A program made the translations under genes and the position numbers. This document shows positions 9,770-19,078 of a stretch of 64,000 nucleotides of DNA, piece after piece. Below the pieces are notes generated by a model. It did not search any database. It was not told the DNA's origin and saw only the letters and a list, made by a program, of their open reading frames with translations. The stretch spans positions 248,001-312,000 of the forward strand of contig NZ_JAILXZ010000002.1 of the NCBI RefSeq assembly GCF_020179475.1, given 5' to 3'. This stretch comes from Novosphingobium huizhouense (GTDB lineage Bacteria > Pseudomonadota > Alphaproteobacteria > Sphingomonadales > Sphingomonadaceae). The number at the start of each line of letters is the position of its first letter. Positions within the stretch are counted from its first letter, which is position 1.

Positions 9770-11293
9770 TTATTCGGCGGCTTCGAGCACCTCGGCCGCG
9801 GCGGGCTGGTTGTCGTACCAGAATTCCGGTCCATCGAGGTCGATCGCGGGGATCGCGTCCTTTTCGGCCCAGTAGTTCTGGTTGTGGCGCCACACTTCGT
9901 TGTCGCCGCGCTTGGGCAGCTTGTCGAGATCGCGGATCAGGTAGTTCGGGTTGAAGTTCTCGGTCTCGATCCAGGGCAGGATTTCCATGTCCTTGTCCTC
10001 CGGCCGCAGCTTGACTTCGACCTTGCGGGCGCCGCGTTCATCCATGTGGTGCAGCAGGCGGCAGACGAAATCGCCGAGCATGTCGACGCGCAGGGTCCAC
10101 GAGGCGCGGAAGTAGCCGAACACCCACAGCATGTTGGGAACGCCGGTGAACATCATGCCGCGGTACGTAACGGTGTCGCCCCAGTTGATCTTCTGCCCAT
10201 CGACCTCGAACGGGATGTCGCCCAGGACCTTGAGGTTGAAGCCGGTGCAGGCGACGATGATGTCGCCGTCGACCGCCTCGCCCGAGCTGACGACGAGGCC
10301 GGTCTCGGTGAAGTGGTCGATGGTGTCGGTGACCATCGTGACCTTGCCCTGCGCGGCGAGCTGGAACAGGTCGGCATCGGGGCAGAACGCGAGGCGCTGC
10401 TGCCACGGGCGGTACTTGGGCGTGAAGTGCGGCTCGAACTGGAAATCCTCGCCGACATAGGCGCGGACCAGCGCGCGCAGTTCCTCGACGACGACGTCGG
10501 GCTCCTCGACGCAGCGCTTGTCCATCACCGCCTGGTCATGCATCACCTGCATGCGCACGATGCGGTGCACGGTCGGCTCGTCGACCCCGATCTCGCGCAG
10601 CCGGTCGGCCAGTTCGTTCTGGTTGGGGTGGCAGAAGAAGTAGGTGGGTGAGCGCTGCACGACCGTTACGTGCGCCGCCTTCTGGGCGAAGGCGGGGACC
10701 ACGGTGGCGGCGGTCGCGCCCGAGCCGATCACGACGATGCGCTTGCCTTCGTAGTCGATGTTCGGATCCCACAGCTGGGCGTGGACGAAGCGGCCCTTGT
10801 AGGCATCGAGGTTCTTCGCTTGCCATTCGGGCGGAATGTAGGGCGTCTCGTGGTCGTAGTAGCCCTGGCACATCCACAGCAAGGTGGCGGTGAAGACGTG
10901 GGACTGCCCGTCTTCGGTGCGTGCCGTAACGGTCCACAGGTTGTCCGCGCTCGACCACGAACAGCCGGTGATGGTGTGGCCGTAGCGGATGTGCTGGCCG
11001 ATGCCGTTTTCCTCGATCACCTCGCCCATGTAGTCGAGGATCGCCTGCGCGCTGGCGATCGGCGCGTCGGTCCAGGGCTTGAAGCGATAGCCGAAGGTGT
11101 AGAGATCCGAGTCCGAGCGCACGCCGGGGTACTTGTGCGTTTCCCAGGTGCCGCCGAAGGTGTGCATCCGCTCGAGCACCGCGTAGGTCTTGCCCGGGCA
11201 CTGGTCCTGCAGGTGATAGGCCGATCCGATGCCGGAGATCCCTGCTCCGACGATCAGCACATCGAAATGCTGGGCCTGATCTGCTTGTGCCAT
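9770..11293 (-). CDS. Baeyer-Villiger-type flavoprotein monooxygenase (EthA-like)
   Basis: A 507-residue class B flavoprotein monooxygenase. It has an N-terminal FAD fold (VLIVGAGISGIGSAYHL) and GGTWETHKYPGVRSDSD, as in Baeyer-Villiger enzymes. The BVMO fingerprint appears as YKGRFVHAQLW, with Tyr in place of the first Phe. The NADP fold is RIVVIGSGATAATVVPA. It resembles EthA-like enzymes, which insert oxygen next to ketones or oxidise thio groups. It is convergent with the FMO and divergent from crtY, with which it shares a 225-base upstream region. Substrate unknown. Confidence 0.88.
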   Translation of the reverse strand: MAQADQAQHFDVLIVGAGISGIGSAYHLQDQCPGKTYAVLERMHTFGGTWETHKYPGVRSDSDLYTFGYRFKPWTDAPIASAQAILDYMGEVIEENGIGQHIRYGHTITGCSWSSADNLWTVTARTEDGQSHVFTATLLWMCQGYYDHETPYIPPEWQAKNLDAYKGRFVHAQLWDPNIDYEGKRIVVIGSGATAATVVPAFAQKAAHVTVVQRSPTYFFCHPNQNELADRLREIGVDEPTVHRIVRMQVMHDQAVMDKRCVEEPDVVVEELRALVRAYVGEDFQFEPHFTPKYRPWQQRLAFCPDADLFQLAAQGKVTMVTDTIDHFTETGLVVSSGEAVDGDIIVACTGFNLKVLGDIPFEVDGQKINWGDTVTYRGMMFTGVPNMLWVFGYFRASWTLRVDMLGDFVCRLLHHMDERGARKVEVKLRPEDKDMEILPWIETENFNPNYLIRDLDKLPKRGDNEVWRHNQNYWAEKDAIPAIDLDGPEFWYDNQPAAAEVLEAAE

Positions 11294-11518
11294 ATCGCTC
11301 TCTCCGGTCGGTTATCGCGTGATAGCGGCGTTGTGCCGTCTGCGTTGTCTAGGACACCTTGACCAATATCAAATCGAAACCGGATTCGGCAGGCATTTTC
11401 GTTGACCGAGTAAAAAACCGCATCGAGCCCTCGCCGGCCCTGCCCTTTGGTGCCCGCGCGCCACCCCGCGGCAAACCCGCAGTTGCGCACTTCGGCGCTT
11501 GTCCCTAACGCCGGGACG
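11294..11518. promoter_or_regulatory. Divergent control region between the BVMO and crtY
   Basis: This 225-base gap contains the upstream regions of the minus-strand monooxygenase and the plus-strand carotenoid operon. It is AT-richer than its flanks around 11355-11420. An imperfect palindrome TTGACCAATATCAA (about 11359) and a TTGACC at about 11402 are candidate promoter or operator parts. A reliable -10 cannot be placed. A GTG at 11447, in frame with crtY, is considered too far upstream. Confidence 0.35.
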
Positions 11519-12718
11519 ATGAGCGCGCGGCCCTGTGACATCGCCATTCTCGGCGGCGGCCTTGCCGGGGGCCTGATCGCGCTCGCGCTCGCGCGGCACC
11601 GCCCCGACCTTTCGCTGCTGCTGACCGAGCAGGACACCCATTTCGGCGGCAACCACGTCTGGTCGTTCTTCGGCAGCGACGTCGGCCGCGACGGGCGCGC
11701 GCTGCTCGCAGACGCGGTCGAGGCGGCCTGGCCCGGCTACGAGGTGCGGTTTCCCGCCTTCGAACGCGCGCTCGGCACCAGCTACTATGCGATGACCTCC
11801 GAGCGGTTCGACGCCGCCCTGCGCGCCGCCCTGCCCGCGAGCGCCCTGCTGACCGGCGCGCGGGTGCTTGCCGCCGATGCGCGCTCGGCAACGCTCGCCG
11901 ACGGCACGCAGATCGCTGCGCGCGCCGTGATCGATGCCCGCGGCATCCGCAATCTCGGTCATCTCACAGGCGGTTGGCAGAAGTTCGTGGGACGGCGCCT
12001 GAAATTGTCGGTGCCGCACGGGGTCGACCGCCCGATCATCATGGATGCGACGGTCGAGCAGCTCGACGGCTACCGCTTCGTCTATGTCCTGCCCTTCGCC
12101 GAGGACGAGATCTTCATCGAGGACACCTATTATTCGGACAGCGCGACGATCGACCAGGACGTCCTGAGCCAGCGGATCGACGACTATGCGCGGCGGCGCG
12201 GATGGACGATCGCCGGGGTCGTGTCCGAGGAGCAGGGCGTGCTGCCGGTGGTCTCGGGCGGCGACTTCGACGCTTTCTGGCGCTCGACCGGCAAGGACAT
12301 GGCCCGCGCCGGGGCGCGCGCCGGGCTGTTCCATGCGGTGACCAGCTATTCGCTGCCCGATGCGGTGCGCTATGCCCTGGCGGTGGTGCGCCGCGCCGAC
12401 TGCGGCGGCGAGGAGCTTGCCAGGTTTTCCGAAGATTACGCCCGAAAGCACTGGAAACGTTCAAGCTATCTGCGCCAGCTGACGGCCATGCTCTATGGCG
12501 CGGCGGCGCCGGTCGACCGCTACAAGGTGCTCGAGCGGTTCTACCGGCTCGACGAGAAGCTGGTCGAGCGGTTCTACGCCGGGCGCAGCACCGCCTTCGA
12601 CAAGATCCGCATTCTTTCCGGCAAGCCTCCCGTTCCCGTCCTCGCCGCGATGCGCGTGCTCGGCGGGTTCGGCGACAAGCCCCAGGCGCTCTCGCTCGCC
12701 GGCACACGCACGAAATGA
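11519..12718 (+). CDS. crtY: Lycopene beta-cyclase CrtY
   Basis: A 399-residue flavoprotein cyclase that closes the beta-ionone rings of lycopene, giving beta-carotene. The N-terminal dinucleotide fold (IAILGGGLAGGLIALAL) is followed by the HFGGNHVWSFF motif typical of CrtY. The catalytic-region motif FIEDTYYSDS occurs around residue 200. The ATG at 11519 places the GGGLAGG fold at the usual distance. An upstream GTG would add 24 unrelated residues. It is first in an operon with crtI 11 bases downstream. Confidence 0.93.
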   Translation: MSARPCDIAILGGGLAGGLIALALARHRPDLSLLLTEQDTHFGGNHVWSFFGSDVGRDGRALLADAVEAAWPGYEVRFPAFERALGTSYYAMTSERFDAALRAALPASALLTGARVLAADARSATLADGTQIAARAVIDARGIRNLGHLTGGWQKFVGRRLKLSVPHGVDRPIIMDATVEQLDGYRFVYVLPFAEDEIFIEDTYYSDSATIDQDVLSQRIDDYARRRGWTIAGVVSEEQGVLPVVSGGDFDAFWRSTGKDMARAGARAGLFHAVTSYSLPDAVRYALAVVRRADCGGEELARFSEDYARKHWKRSSYLRQLTAMLYGAAAPVDRYKVLERFYRLDEKLVERFYAGRSTAFDKIRILSGKPPVPVLAAMRVLGGFGDKPQALSLAGTRTK

Positions 12719-12729
12719 GGGACACGACG

Positions 12730-14208
12730 ATGAAGAAGGCCTGCGTGATCGGTGCAGGGTTCGGCGGGCTCGCGCTCGCCATCCGCCTGCAGTCGGCGGG
12801 GATCGAGACGACGGTGGTCGAGGCGCGCGACAAGCCCGGCGGCCGCGCCTACTTCTGGGAGCGCGACGGCTTCACCTTCGACGCCGGGCCGACGGTGATC
12901 ACCGATCCGCCGTGCCTCAGGGAACTGTGGGCGCTCAAGGGCCACCGTATGGAGGACGACATCGAACTGATGCCGGTGATGCCGTTCTACCGGCTCAACT
13001 GGCCCGACGGCACCAACTTCGACTATTCGAACGACGAGACCGGCCTGCGCGACGAGATCGCCAAGGTAAATCCGCGCGACGTTGCGGGTTACGAAGCATT
13101 CCTCGACTACTCCGCAGGTGTTTTCGAGGAAGGCTACGTCAAGCTCGGCGCGGTTCCGTTCCTCGATTTCGCGAGCATGATCAAGGCCGCGCCCGCGCTC
13201 GCCAAGTACCAGGCGTGGCGCTCGGTCTACTCGATGGTCTCGAAGTACATCGAGAGCGAGAAGCTGCGCGAGGCGTTCAGCTTCCACACGCTGCTGGTCG
13301 GCGGCAACCCGATGAAGACCAGCTCGATCTACGCGCTGATCCACAAGTTGGAGAAGGACGGCGGGGTGTGGTGGGCCAAGGGCGGCACCAATCGCCTGAT
13401 CGATGCGATGGTGCGCCATTTCCAGCGCCTCGGCGGCACGGTGCAGCTGGGCGATGCGGTGACGAAGATCCATTCGCTCGGCAACCGCGTCACCGGGCTC
13501 GAGACGAAGAGCGGCTGGCAGGGCAGCTTCGACGCGATCGCCTCGAACGGCGACCTGATCCACACCTACCGCGACCTGCTGGGCGACAACACCCATGCGG
13601 CGCGCCAGGCCAAGGCGTTGAAGCGCAAGAAGTTCTCGCCCAGCCTGTTCGTCGTCCACTTCGGCATCGAAGGCACCTGGCCGGGCATCCCGCACCACAT
13701 GATCCTGTTCGGACCGCGCTACAAGGGCCTGCTCGACGACATCTACAGCCACGGCGTGCTGCCCGAGGACTTTTCGATCTACCTCCACCATCCGACCGTG
13801 ACCGATCCGTCGATGGCGCCCGAGGGGATGAGCACGTTCTACGCGCTGGTCCCCGTCGCCAACATGGGCAAGCTGCCGGTCGACTGGAACGAGATCGGTC
13901 CGCTGCTCGAAAAGCGCATCCTCGACGAAGTCGGTCGCCGGCTGATTCCCGACATCCACAGCCGTATCGTAACGAAGTTCCACTACGCGCCCAGCGACTT
14001 CGCCACCGACCTTTCGGCGCACCTCGGCAGCGCCTTCAGCCTCGAGCCGGTGCTGACGCAGAGCGCCTGGTTCCGCGCGCACAACCGCGACGACGAGATC
14101 CCCAACCTCTACCTGGTCGGCGCGGGAACCCATCCAGGCGCCGGGATTCCCGGTGTCGTCGGCAGCGCCAAGGCGACCGCCAAGATCATGCTCGAGGACC
14201 TCTTGTGA
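12730..14208 (+). CDS. crtI: Phytoene desaturase CrtI
   Basis: A 492-residue FAD enzyme that desaturates phytoene to lycopene at the membrane. The N-terminal motif is VIGAGFGGLALAIRL, then GGRAYFWERDGFTFDAGPTVI. The C-terminal carotenoid-oxidase signature appears as YLVGAGTHPGAGIPGVVGSA. AGGGA lies just ahead of the ATG at 12730; an ATG five codons upstream is less well placed. The last codons overlap the GTG start of the LOG-family gene, so the two are translationally coupled. One CGTTACG heptamer (reverse orientation) lies at 13968. Confidence 0.96.
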   Translation: MKKACVIGAGFGGLALAIRLQSAGIETTVVEARDKPGGRAYFWERDGFTFDAGPTVITDPPCLRELWALKGHRMEDDIELMPVMPFYRLNWPDGTNFDYSNDETGLRDEIAKVNPRDVAGYEAFLDYSAGVFEEGYVKLGAVPFLDFASMIKAAPALAKYQAWRSVYSMVSKYIESEKLREAFSFHTLLVGGNPMKTSSIYALIHKLEKDGGVWWAKGGTNRLIDAMVRHFQRLGGTVQLGDAVTKIHSLGNRVTGLETKSGWQGSFDAIASNGDLIHTYRDLLGDNTHAARQAKALKRKKFSPSLFVVHFGIEGTWPGIPHHMILFGPRYKGLLDDIYSHGVLPEDFSIYLHHPTVTDPSMAPEGMSTFYALVPVANMGKLPVDWNEIGPLLEKRILDEVGRRLIPDIHSRIVTKFHYAPSDFATDLSAHLGSAFSLEPVLTQSAWFRAHNRDDEIPNLYLVGAGTHPGAGIPGVVGSAKATAKIMLEDLL

Positions 14209-14786
14209 AGCGCATCGCGGTCTATTGCGGCTCGGCCTCGCCCGCCGACGGGCGTTACGTGGCGCTGGCGCGGACGGTCGGCGCGACGCTGGCGGCGCGC
14301 GGGATCGGGGTGGTCTATGGCGGCGGCCGGCTCGGGCTGATGGGCGCGGTCGCGGCCGGCGCGCTCGAGGCGGGCGGCGAAGTGATCGGCGTGATTCCTG
14401 AGGCGCTCGACCGGGCCGAAGTCGCCAACCACGATTGCACGCAGCTCCACATCGTCGGCACGATGCACCAGCGCAAGCAGGCCTTCACCGACCTGTCCGA
14501 CGGATTCCTGACGCTGCCCGGGGGCGTTGGCACGATGGACGAGCTGTGGGAAGCGGTGAGCTGGGCGCAGCTCGGCTATCATGCCAAGCCGGTCGGCCTG
14601 CTCAACGCCTTCGGCTTCTACGACGAGCTGCTGGCGTTCAACCGGCGGATGATCGAGACCGGCTTCGTGCGCGAGGCGCACGCCGGGATCCTGATCGCCG
14701 AACCCGATCTCGACCTGCTGCTGGCGCGGATGGCGGCGCACGTGCCGCACCGACCGATCTTTGCGATGTCGCGCGACGACCTGTAA
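14205..14786 (+). CDS. LOG-family phosphoribohydrolase (TIGR00730 type)
   Basis: A 193-residue Rossmann-like protein with the LOG signatures GGGRLGLMG and PGGVGTMDELWE. Proteins of this family release free cytokinin-like bases from nucleoside 5'-monophosphates, or hydrolyse other nucleotides such as AMP. The GTG start overlaps the crtI stop (GTGA), and crtB follows after 11 bases, so it is embedded in the carotenoid operon. It has no known step in carotenoid synthesis. The position may be simple hitchhiking or reflect a nucleotide-salvage role. Confidence 0.9.
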   Translation: MKRIAVYCGSASPADGRYVALARTVGATLAARGIGVVYGGGRLGLMGAVAAGALEAGGEVIGVIPEALDRAEVANHDCTQLHIVGTMHQRKQAFTDLSDGFLTLPGGVGTMDELWEAVSWAQLGYHAKPVGLLNAFGFYDELLAFNRRMIETGFVREAHAGILIAEPDLDLLLARMAAHVPHRPIFAMSRDDL

Positions 14787-14797
14787 CGTCGCCGGCG

Positions 14798-15772
14798 ATG
14801 GAAGACCGAAGTAGCCTCGTCGCCGCGGCGCGCGATTCGATCCGCAAGGGCTCGAAAAGCTTTGCCGCGGCCAGCGCGCTGTTCGACCGGGAGACGCGCG
14901 AGCGGGTCTGGCTGCTCTACGCCTGGTGCCGGCGCTGCGACGACCTGATCGACGACCAGGACCATGGCGGCGCGCTCGGGTCCGCTGACGGCGTTACGGA
15001 ACGGCTCGCGGCGGTGCGCGAGAAGACTGCGCTCGCCTTTGCCGGCATGCCGGCGGGCGACCCGGCGTTCGACGCGCTCGGGCTGGTCGCGCGCGAGACC
15101 GGCCTCACGCTGGAGATGGCGGGCGCAGTGATCGACGGCTTCGCGCTCGATGCCGCCGACTGGCAGCCGCGCAGCGAAGCCGACCTGATGCGCTACTGCT
15201 GGCACGTTGCCGGCGCGGTCGGCGTGATGATGGCGGTGGTGATGGGCGTCGCCCCGCACGACGAAGACACGCTCGACCGCGCCTGCGACCTCGGCCTTGC
15301 TTTCCAGCTCGCCAATATCGCGCGCGACCTCGCCGAGGACGACGCCGCGCAGCGCTGTTACGTACCGCTCGAATGGCTGGCGGAAATGGACATTCCGCCG
15401 GGCGAGCAGATGAAGCCGGTCCACCGCAAGGCGATGGCCCTGCTCGCCCGGCGGATGTGCCGGATGGCGCAGGCGCACGAGTGTTCGGCGCGGATCGGCG
15501 CGGGGCGGCTGCGGCCGCGCCAGCGCTGGGCGATCCTCGCCGCGGCGGGGATCTACGGCGAGATCGCGCGCGAGGTCGAGCGGCGCGGAAGCGCGGCGTG
15601 GGACAGCCGCACCGTCGTGAGTAACGCGCGCAAGCTGCAGTGGATCGCGCGCGCCGGCCTGCGCGCGCTGCGCCCGGTGCCGCGCGGCTGCCACGAGGGC
15701 GCGCTGCTGCGACGGCACAACCGGCGTACGCTTGTTGCACATGCAACCCGCCAGGGCCTGCCCACGCCCTGA
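14798..15772 (+). CDS. crtB: Phytoene synthase CrtB
   Basis: A 324-residue prenyl-condensing enzyme that joins two geranylgeranyl diphosphates to phytoene. The two Asp-rich motifs are visible: CDDLIDD near residue 48, and DLAED in [15 protein letters not shown] around residue 175. The family pattern [12 protein letters not shown] is intact. The ATG at 14798 is 11 bases after the LOG stop. With crtI and crtY this gives beta-carotene; no crtE, crtZ or crtG is in the window, so later hydroxylation must be encoded elsewhere. The 3' end carries a GTTGC-N4-GCAAC inverted repeat (15734-15747) that may belong to the next gene's control region. Confidence 0.94.
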   Translation: MEDRSSLVAAARDSIRKGSKSFAAASALFDRETRERVWLLYAWCRRCDDLIDDQDHGGALGSADGVTERLAAVREKTALAFAGMPAGDPAFDALGLVARETGLTLEMAGAVIDGFALDAADWQPRSEADLMRYCWHVAGAVGVMMAVVMGVAPHDEDTLDRACDLGLAFQLANIARDLAEDDAAQRCYVPLEWLAEMDIPPGEQMKPVHRKAMALLARRMCRMAQAHECSARIGAGRLRPRQRWAILAAAGIYGEIAREVERRGSAAWDSRTVVSNARKLQWIARAGLRALRPVPRGCHEGALLRRHNRRTLVAHATRQGLPTP

Positions 15773-15860
15773 CCCCGCGGAGGCGATGCGGGGGCGATGC
15801 GGGTTCCTTGACCGGGCGGCGATTATTGGTTACATAAGAAACCAAATTGGGAGAGACGCG
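15773..15860 (+). promoter_or_regulatory. Candidate operator upstream of the dioxygenase gene
   Basis: The inverted repeat TTGGTT (15826-15831), N8, AACCAA (15840-15845) is followed at once by a third half-site in CCAAATTGG (15842-15850). The block is strikingly AT-rich and ends 11 bases before the ATG, where GGGAGAG gives the ribosome site. Such placement suits a repressor of the dioxygenase operon. The regulator is not encoded nearby. Confidence 0.45.
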
Positions 15861-16958
15861 ATGGCCGACCTGTTCGACAATCCGCTGGGGCTCGACGGCT
15901 TCGAATTCGTCGAGTTCTGCGCGCCCGAACCTGGCGTGCTCGAGCCGGTGTTCGCCGCGATGGGCTTCACGCTGGTCGCGCGGCATCGCTCGAAGGCCGT
16001 TACGTTGTGGCGGCAGGGCGGGATCAACCTGATCGCCAACTACGAGCCGAAGAGCCCGGCGGCCTGGTTCGCGGCCGAGCACGGCGCTTCGGCCTGCGGC
16101 ATGGGTTTTCGCGTGCGCGATGCCCGCGCCGCCTACGAGCAGGCGCTGGAGCGCGGGGCCGAGCCGGTCGAGGTGCGCACCGGGCCGATGGAGCTGCGCC
16201 TGCCGGCGATCCGCGGCATCGGCGGCTCGATCATCTACCTGATCGACCGTTACGATACCGGGGCCGGCGAGCTTTCGATCTACGACATCGACTTCGTCTG
16301 GGAGCCGGGGGTAGAGCGCCACCCGGTGGGCGCCGGGCTGCAGGTGATCGACCATCTGACGCACAACCTCTATGGCGGTCGCATGGCGCACTGGGCCGCG
16401 TTCTACGAGCGGATCTTCAACTTCCGCGAGATCCGCTACTTCGACATCAAGGGCGAATACACCGGCCTCACCAGCCGAGCGATGACCGCGCCCGACGGCA
16501 AGATCCGGATTCCGCTCAACGAGGAAGGAAAGGCAGGCGGCGGGCAGATCGAGGAATACCTGCGCGCCTACAACGGCGAGGGCATCCAGCACATCGCCTT
16601 TGCCTGCGACGACCTGCTGGCGACCTGGGACAAGCTGGCCGCGCTCGGCGCGCCGTTTGCCCCCGCCCCGCCCGTTACATACTACGAAATGCTCGAGGAG
16701 CGGCTGCCCGGCCACGGCGAGCCGGTCGAAGAGCTGCAGAAGCGCGGCATCCTGCTCGACGGCTCGACCGAGCAGGGCGATCCGCGGCTGCTGCTGCAGA
16801 TCTTCTCGCAGACGATGATCGGGCCGGTGTTCTTCGAATTCATCCAGCGTAAGAAGGACGAGGGCTTCGGCGAGGGCAACTTCACCGCGCTGTTCAAGTC
16901 GATGGAAGCCGACCAGATCCGGCGCGGCGCGCTCAAGGTCGAGGAGCCGGCGGCATGA
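15861..16958 (+). CDS. hppD: 4-hydroxyphenylpyruvate dioxygenase
   Basis: A 365-residue two-domain VOC protein, the normal length for bacterial HPPD, which converts 4-hydroxyphenylpyruvate to homogentisate with non-heme Fe(II). The C-terminal domain shows the iron ligands in their usual settings: His in [14 protein letters not shown], His in [11 protein letters not shown], and Glu in FFEFIQRK. The family tail is [22 protein letters not shown]. No homogentisate dioxygenase is in the window. The stop overlaps the start of the second VOC gene by four bases. Confidence 0.9.
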   Translation: MADLFDNPLGLDGFEFVEFCAPEPGVLEPVFAAMGFTLVARHRSKAVTLWRQGGINLIANYEPKSPAAWFAAEHGASACGMGFRVRDARAAYEQALERGAEPVEVRTGPMELRLPAIRGIGGSIIYLIDRYDTGAGELSIYDIDFVWEPGVERHPVGAGLQVIDHLTHNLYGGRMAHWAAFYERIFNFREIRYFDIKGEYTGLTSRAMTAPDGKIRIPLNEEGKAGGGQIEEYLRAYNGEGIQHIAFACDDLLATWDKLAALGAPFAPAPPVTYYEMLEERLPGHGEPVEELQKRGILLDGSTEQGDPRLLLQIFSQTMIGPVFFEFIQRKKDEGFGEGNFTALFKSMEADQIRRGALKVEEPAA

Positions 16959-17512
16959 CCGCGGCGGCGCATCCGGTGCAGCTGGGCGGCATCCACCACG
17001 CCGCCTACCGCTGCCGCGACGCGAAGGAGACGGTGGACTGGTACGAGCGCATGCTCGGCATGCGTTACGTGACCGCCTTCGCCGAGGATCACGTGCCCTC
17101 GACCGGGGCCTACGATCCCTACATGCACGTGTTTCTCGATGCCGGGAACGGCAACGTGCTGGCTTTCTTCGAGCTGCCGAATCAGCCTGCGATGGGTCGC
17201 GATCCCAATACCCCCGAATGGGTCCAGCACCTCGCCTTCCGCGTCGCGGACATGGATGCGCTGCTCGCCGCCAAGGCACATCTCGAGGCGAACGGCGTCG
17301 ACGTGCTCGGCCCGACGCACCACGGGGTGTTCCAGTCGATCTATTTCTTCGACCCCAACGGCCACCGGGTGGAACTGGCGACGGACATCGGCACGAGCGA
17401 GCAGTACGCCGAGCTGGCCCGCGTCGCCGGCCCCATGCTCGAGGAATGGTCGCAGACCAAGAAGGCCCCGCGCCACGCCGACTGGCTCCACACGCATAAC
17501 CGCAAGGACTAG
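16955..17512 (+). CDS. VOC-family dioxygenase/glyoxalase-like protein
   Basis: A 185-residue single-domain VOC protein translated in overlap with HPPD (ATGA). Candidate metal ligands are His in [10 protein letters not shown], His in [11 protein letters not shown], and Glu in GHRVELATD, the arrangement of glyoxalase and extradiol enzymes. The short C-terminal tail ([22 protein letters not shown]) is unlike glyoxalase I. The substrate is unknown. Coupling to HPPD suggests action on a tyrosine-derived or related aromatic metabolite; this is inference. Confidence 0.8.
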   Translation: MTAAAHPVQLGGIHHAAYRCRDAKETVDWYERMLGMRYVTAFAEDHVPSTGAYDPYMHVFLDAGNGNVLAFFELPNQPAMGRDPNTPEWVQHLAFRVADMDALLAAKAHLEANGVDVLGPTHHGVFQSIYFFDPNGHRVELATDIGTSEQYAELARVAGPMLEEWSQTKKAPRHADWLHTHNRKD

Positions 17513-17591
17513 GCGCAAGCACTGGGCGCAAGGACTAGGCTGGACACGCGTTACGTGGCATCTTCCGCGCCGGGCGACGGGAGATGACGCG

Positions 17592-18317
17592 GTGGACGGC
17601 AAGCTGATCTATCGGACGAAGCTGCCGGTGCGGATCTGGCACTGGCTCAACGCTTTCACCATCTTCGTCATGCTGATGAGCGGCATGATGATCCTCAACG
17701 CCCATCCCCGGCTCTACTGGGGCAAGTACGGCGCCAACCCCGACAAGGCCTGGCTCGAACTGCCCAAGTTCCCGGGCTATGACGACCCCTTCCCGCCGCT
17801 GGTCACGATCCCCAGCAGCTACGACCTCGCCGCCGCCCGGCAATGGCACTTCTTCTTCGCCTGGGTGCTCGGAATCGGGATCGTGCTGTTCCTCGCCTAT
17901 GCGCTCGCCTCGCGCCACTTGACGCGCGACTTGTGGCTCACCCGCGAGGAGCGGGCGCCGGCGCACCTGTGGCACGACATCAAGGAACATGCGCGGCTGC
18001 GCTTTCCCACCGGAGAGGCGGCGCGCCGCTACAATCCGCTGCAGAAGATCGCCTACCTGGGGGTGGTGCTGGTGCTGATCCCGCTGGTGATCCTGACCGG
18101 CCTGACGATGAGCCCGGCCATGAACGCGGCCTTCCCCGTCCTGCTCGACCTGTTCGGTGGACGGCAGTCGGCGCGCTCGATCCACTTCCTTTGCGCGGCG
18201 GGCCTTGCCCTGTTCATCGCGGTGCATCTGCTGATGGTGCTGCTGGCCGGGCCGGTCAACGAACTGCGTTCTATGGTCACCGGATGGTACCGCCTGCCCG
18301 AGGAGAAGGCACGATGA
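17592..18317 (+). CDS. Cytochrome b561-like membrane protein
   Basis: A 241-residue inner-membrane b-type cytochrome. It begins RIWHWLNAFTIFVMLMSGMM, the typical first helix with its heme His. Further helices lie at about residues 84-106 (WHFFFAWVLGIGIVLFLAYAL), 154-175 and 196-220 (IHFLCAAGLALFIAVHLLMVL, with two His). Start is GTG at 17592 with GGGAG upstream. It overlaps by four bases the YedY-like oxidoreductase and probably passes electrons between the quinone pool and that enzyme, as YedZ does for YedY. Confidence 0.87.
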   Translation: MDGKLIYRTKLPVRIWHWLNAFTIFVMLMSGMMILNAHPRLYWGKYGANPDKAWLELPKFPGYDDPFPPLVTIPSSYDLAAARQWHFFFAWVLGIGIVLFLAYALASRHLTRDLWLTREERAPAHLWHDIKEHARLRFPTGEAARRYNPLQKIAYLGVVLVLIPLVILTGLTMSPAMNAAFPVLLDLFGGRQSARSIHFLCAAGLALFIAVHLLMVLLAGPVNELRSMVTGWYRLPEEKAR

Positions 18318-19063
18318 CGATCGTCACCCGCCGCAACGCGCTGGTCGGCGGCGCCGGGCTGCTGCTCGCCGGATGCGACCGCATCGTCGCCTCGCCGACG
18401 GTGAAGGCGGTGCTCGGCTACGGCGAGAAGGCGACGATGAGCGCGCAGCGTCTCGTCACTGACCGCACCGCGCTGGCGCCCGAGTTCACCCGCGCCGACC
18501 TGTCGCCCAATTTCCGCGTCAACGGCACCCGCGTGCCGGGCGACGCCGCCTATCAGGCGCACATGGCCCGGGGCTTTGCCGACTGGCGCCTGGTCGTCGA
18601 CGGCATGGTCGCGCGGCCCGTGTCGCTGAGCCTGGCTCAGCTGCAGGCGATGCCCGCGCGCACCCAGATCACCCGCCACGATTGCGTCGAGGGCTGGAGC
18701 GCGATCGGGGAATGGACCGGGGTGCCGCTGATCCTGCTGCTCAAAGCCGCCGGGCTGTCAGCGAACGCCCGTTACGTGGTGTTCCACTGCGCCGACGACT
18801 ATCATGGCACGCCCTATTACGAGAGCATCGACCTCGTCGAAGCCTTCCACCCGCAGACCATCCTCGCCCACCACATGAACGGGCAGCCGCTCTCGGTCGG
18901 CCACGGCGCGCCGCTGCGGCTGCGGGTCGAACGGCAGTTGGGCTACAAGCAGGCGAAGTACGTGATGCGGATCGAGGCGGTCGCCACCCTCGCCGGCATT
19001 CACGGCGGGGGCGGCGGCTACTGGGAGGATCGCAAGGGCTACCAGTGGTGGGCCGGGATCTGA
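18314..19063 (+). CDS. YedY/MsrP-like molybdopterin oxidoreductase
   Basis: A 249-residue sulfite-oxidase-fold protein. The N terminus TRRNALVGGAGLLLAGC has a twin-Arg pair and a lipobox-like LLAGC, suggesting Tat export and perhaps a lipid anchor. The molybdenum-binding Cys is in ITRHDCVEGWSAIGEWTG, with YYESIDL and GAPLRLRVERQLGYKQAKYV further on, as in the family. It overlaps the cytochrome gene, its likely electron partner. MsrP repairs periplasmic methionine sulfoxide; whether this one does so is not shown. Confidence 0.88.
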   Translation: MTIVTRRNALVGGAGLLLAGCDRIVASPTVKAVLGYGEKATMSAQRLVTDRTALAPEFTRADLSPNFRVNGTRVPGDAAYQAHMARGFADWRLVVDGMVARPVSLSLAQLQAMPARTQITRHDCVEGWSAIGEWTGVPLILLLKAAGLSANARYVVFHCADDYHGTPYYESIDLVEAFHPQTILAHHMNGQPLSVGHGAPLRLRVERQLGYKQAKYVMRIEAVATLAGIHGGGGGYWEDRKGYQWWAGI

Positions 19064-19078
19064 GCCCCCGGCGCAACG

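Noticed and set aside
11447-11518. Upstream GTG start for crtY
   Set aside because: The extra 24 residues do not look like CrtY, and the ATG at 11519 places the dinucleotide fold normally.
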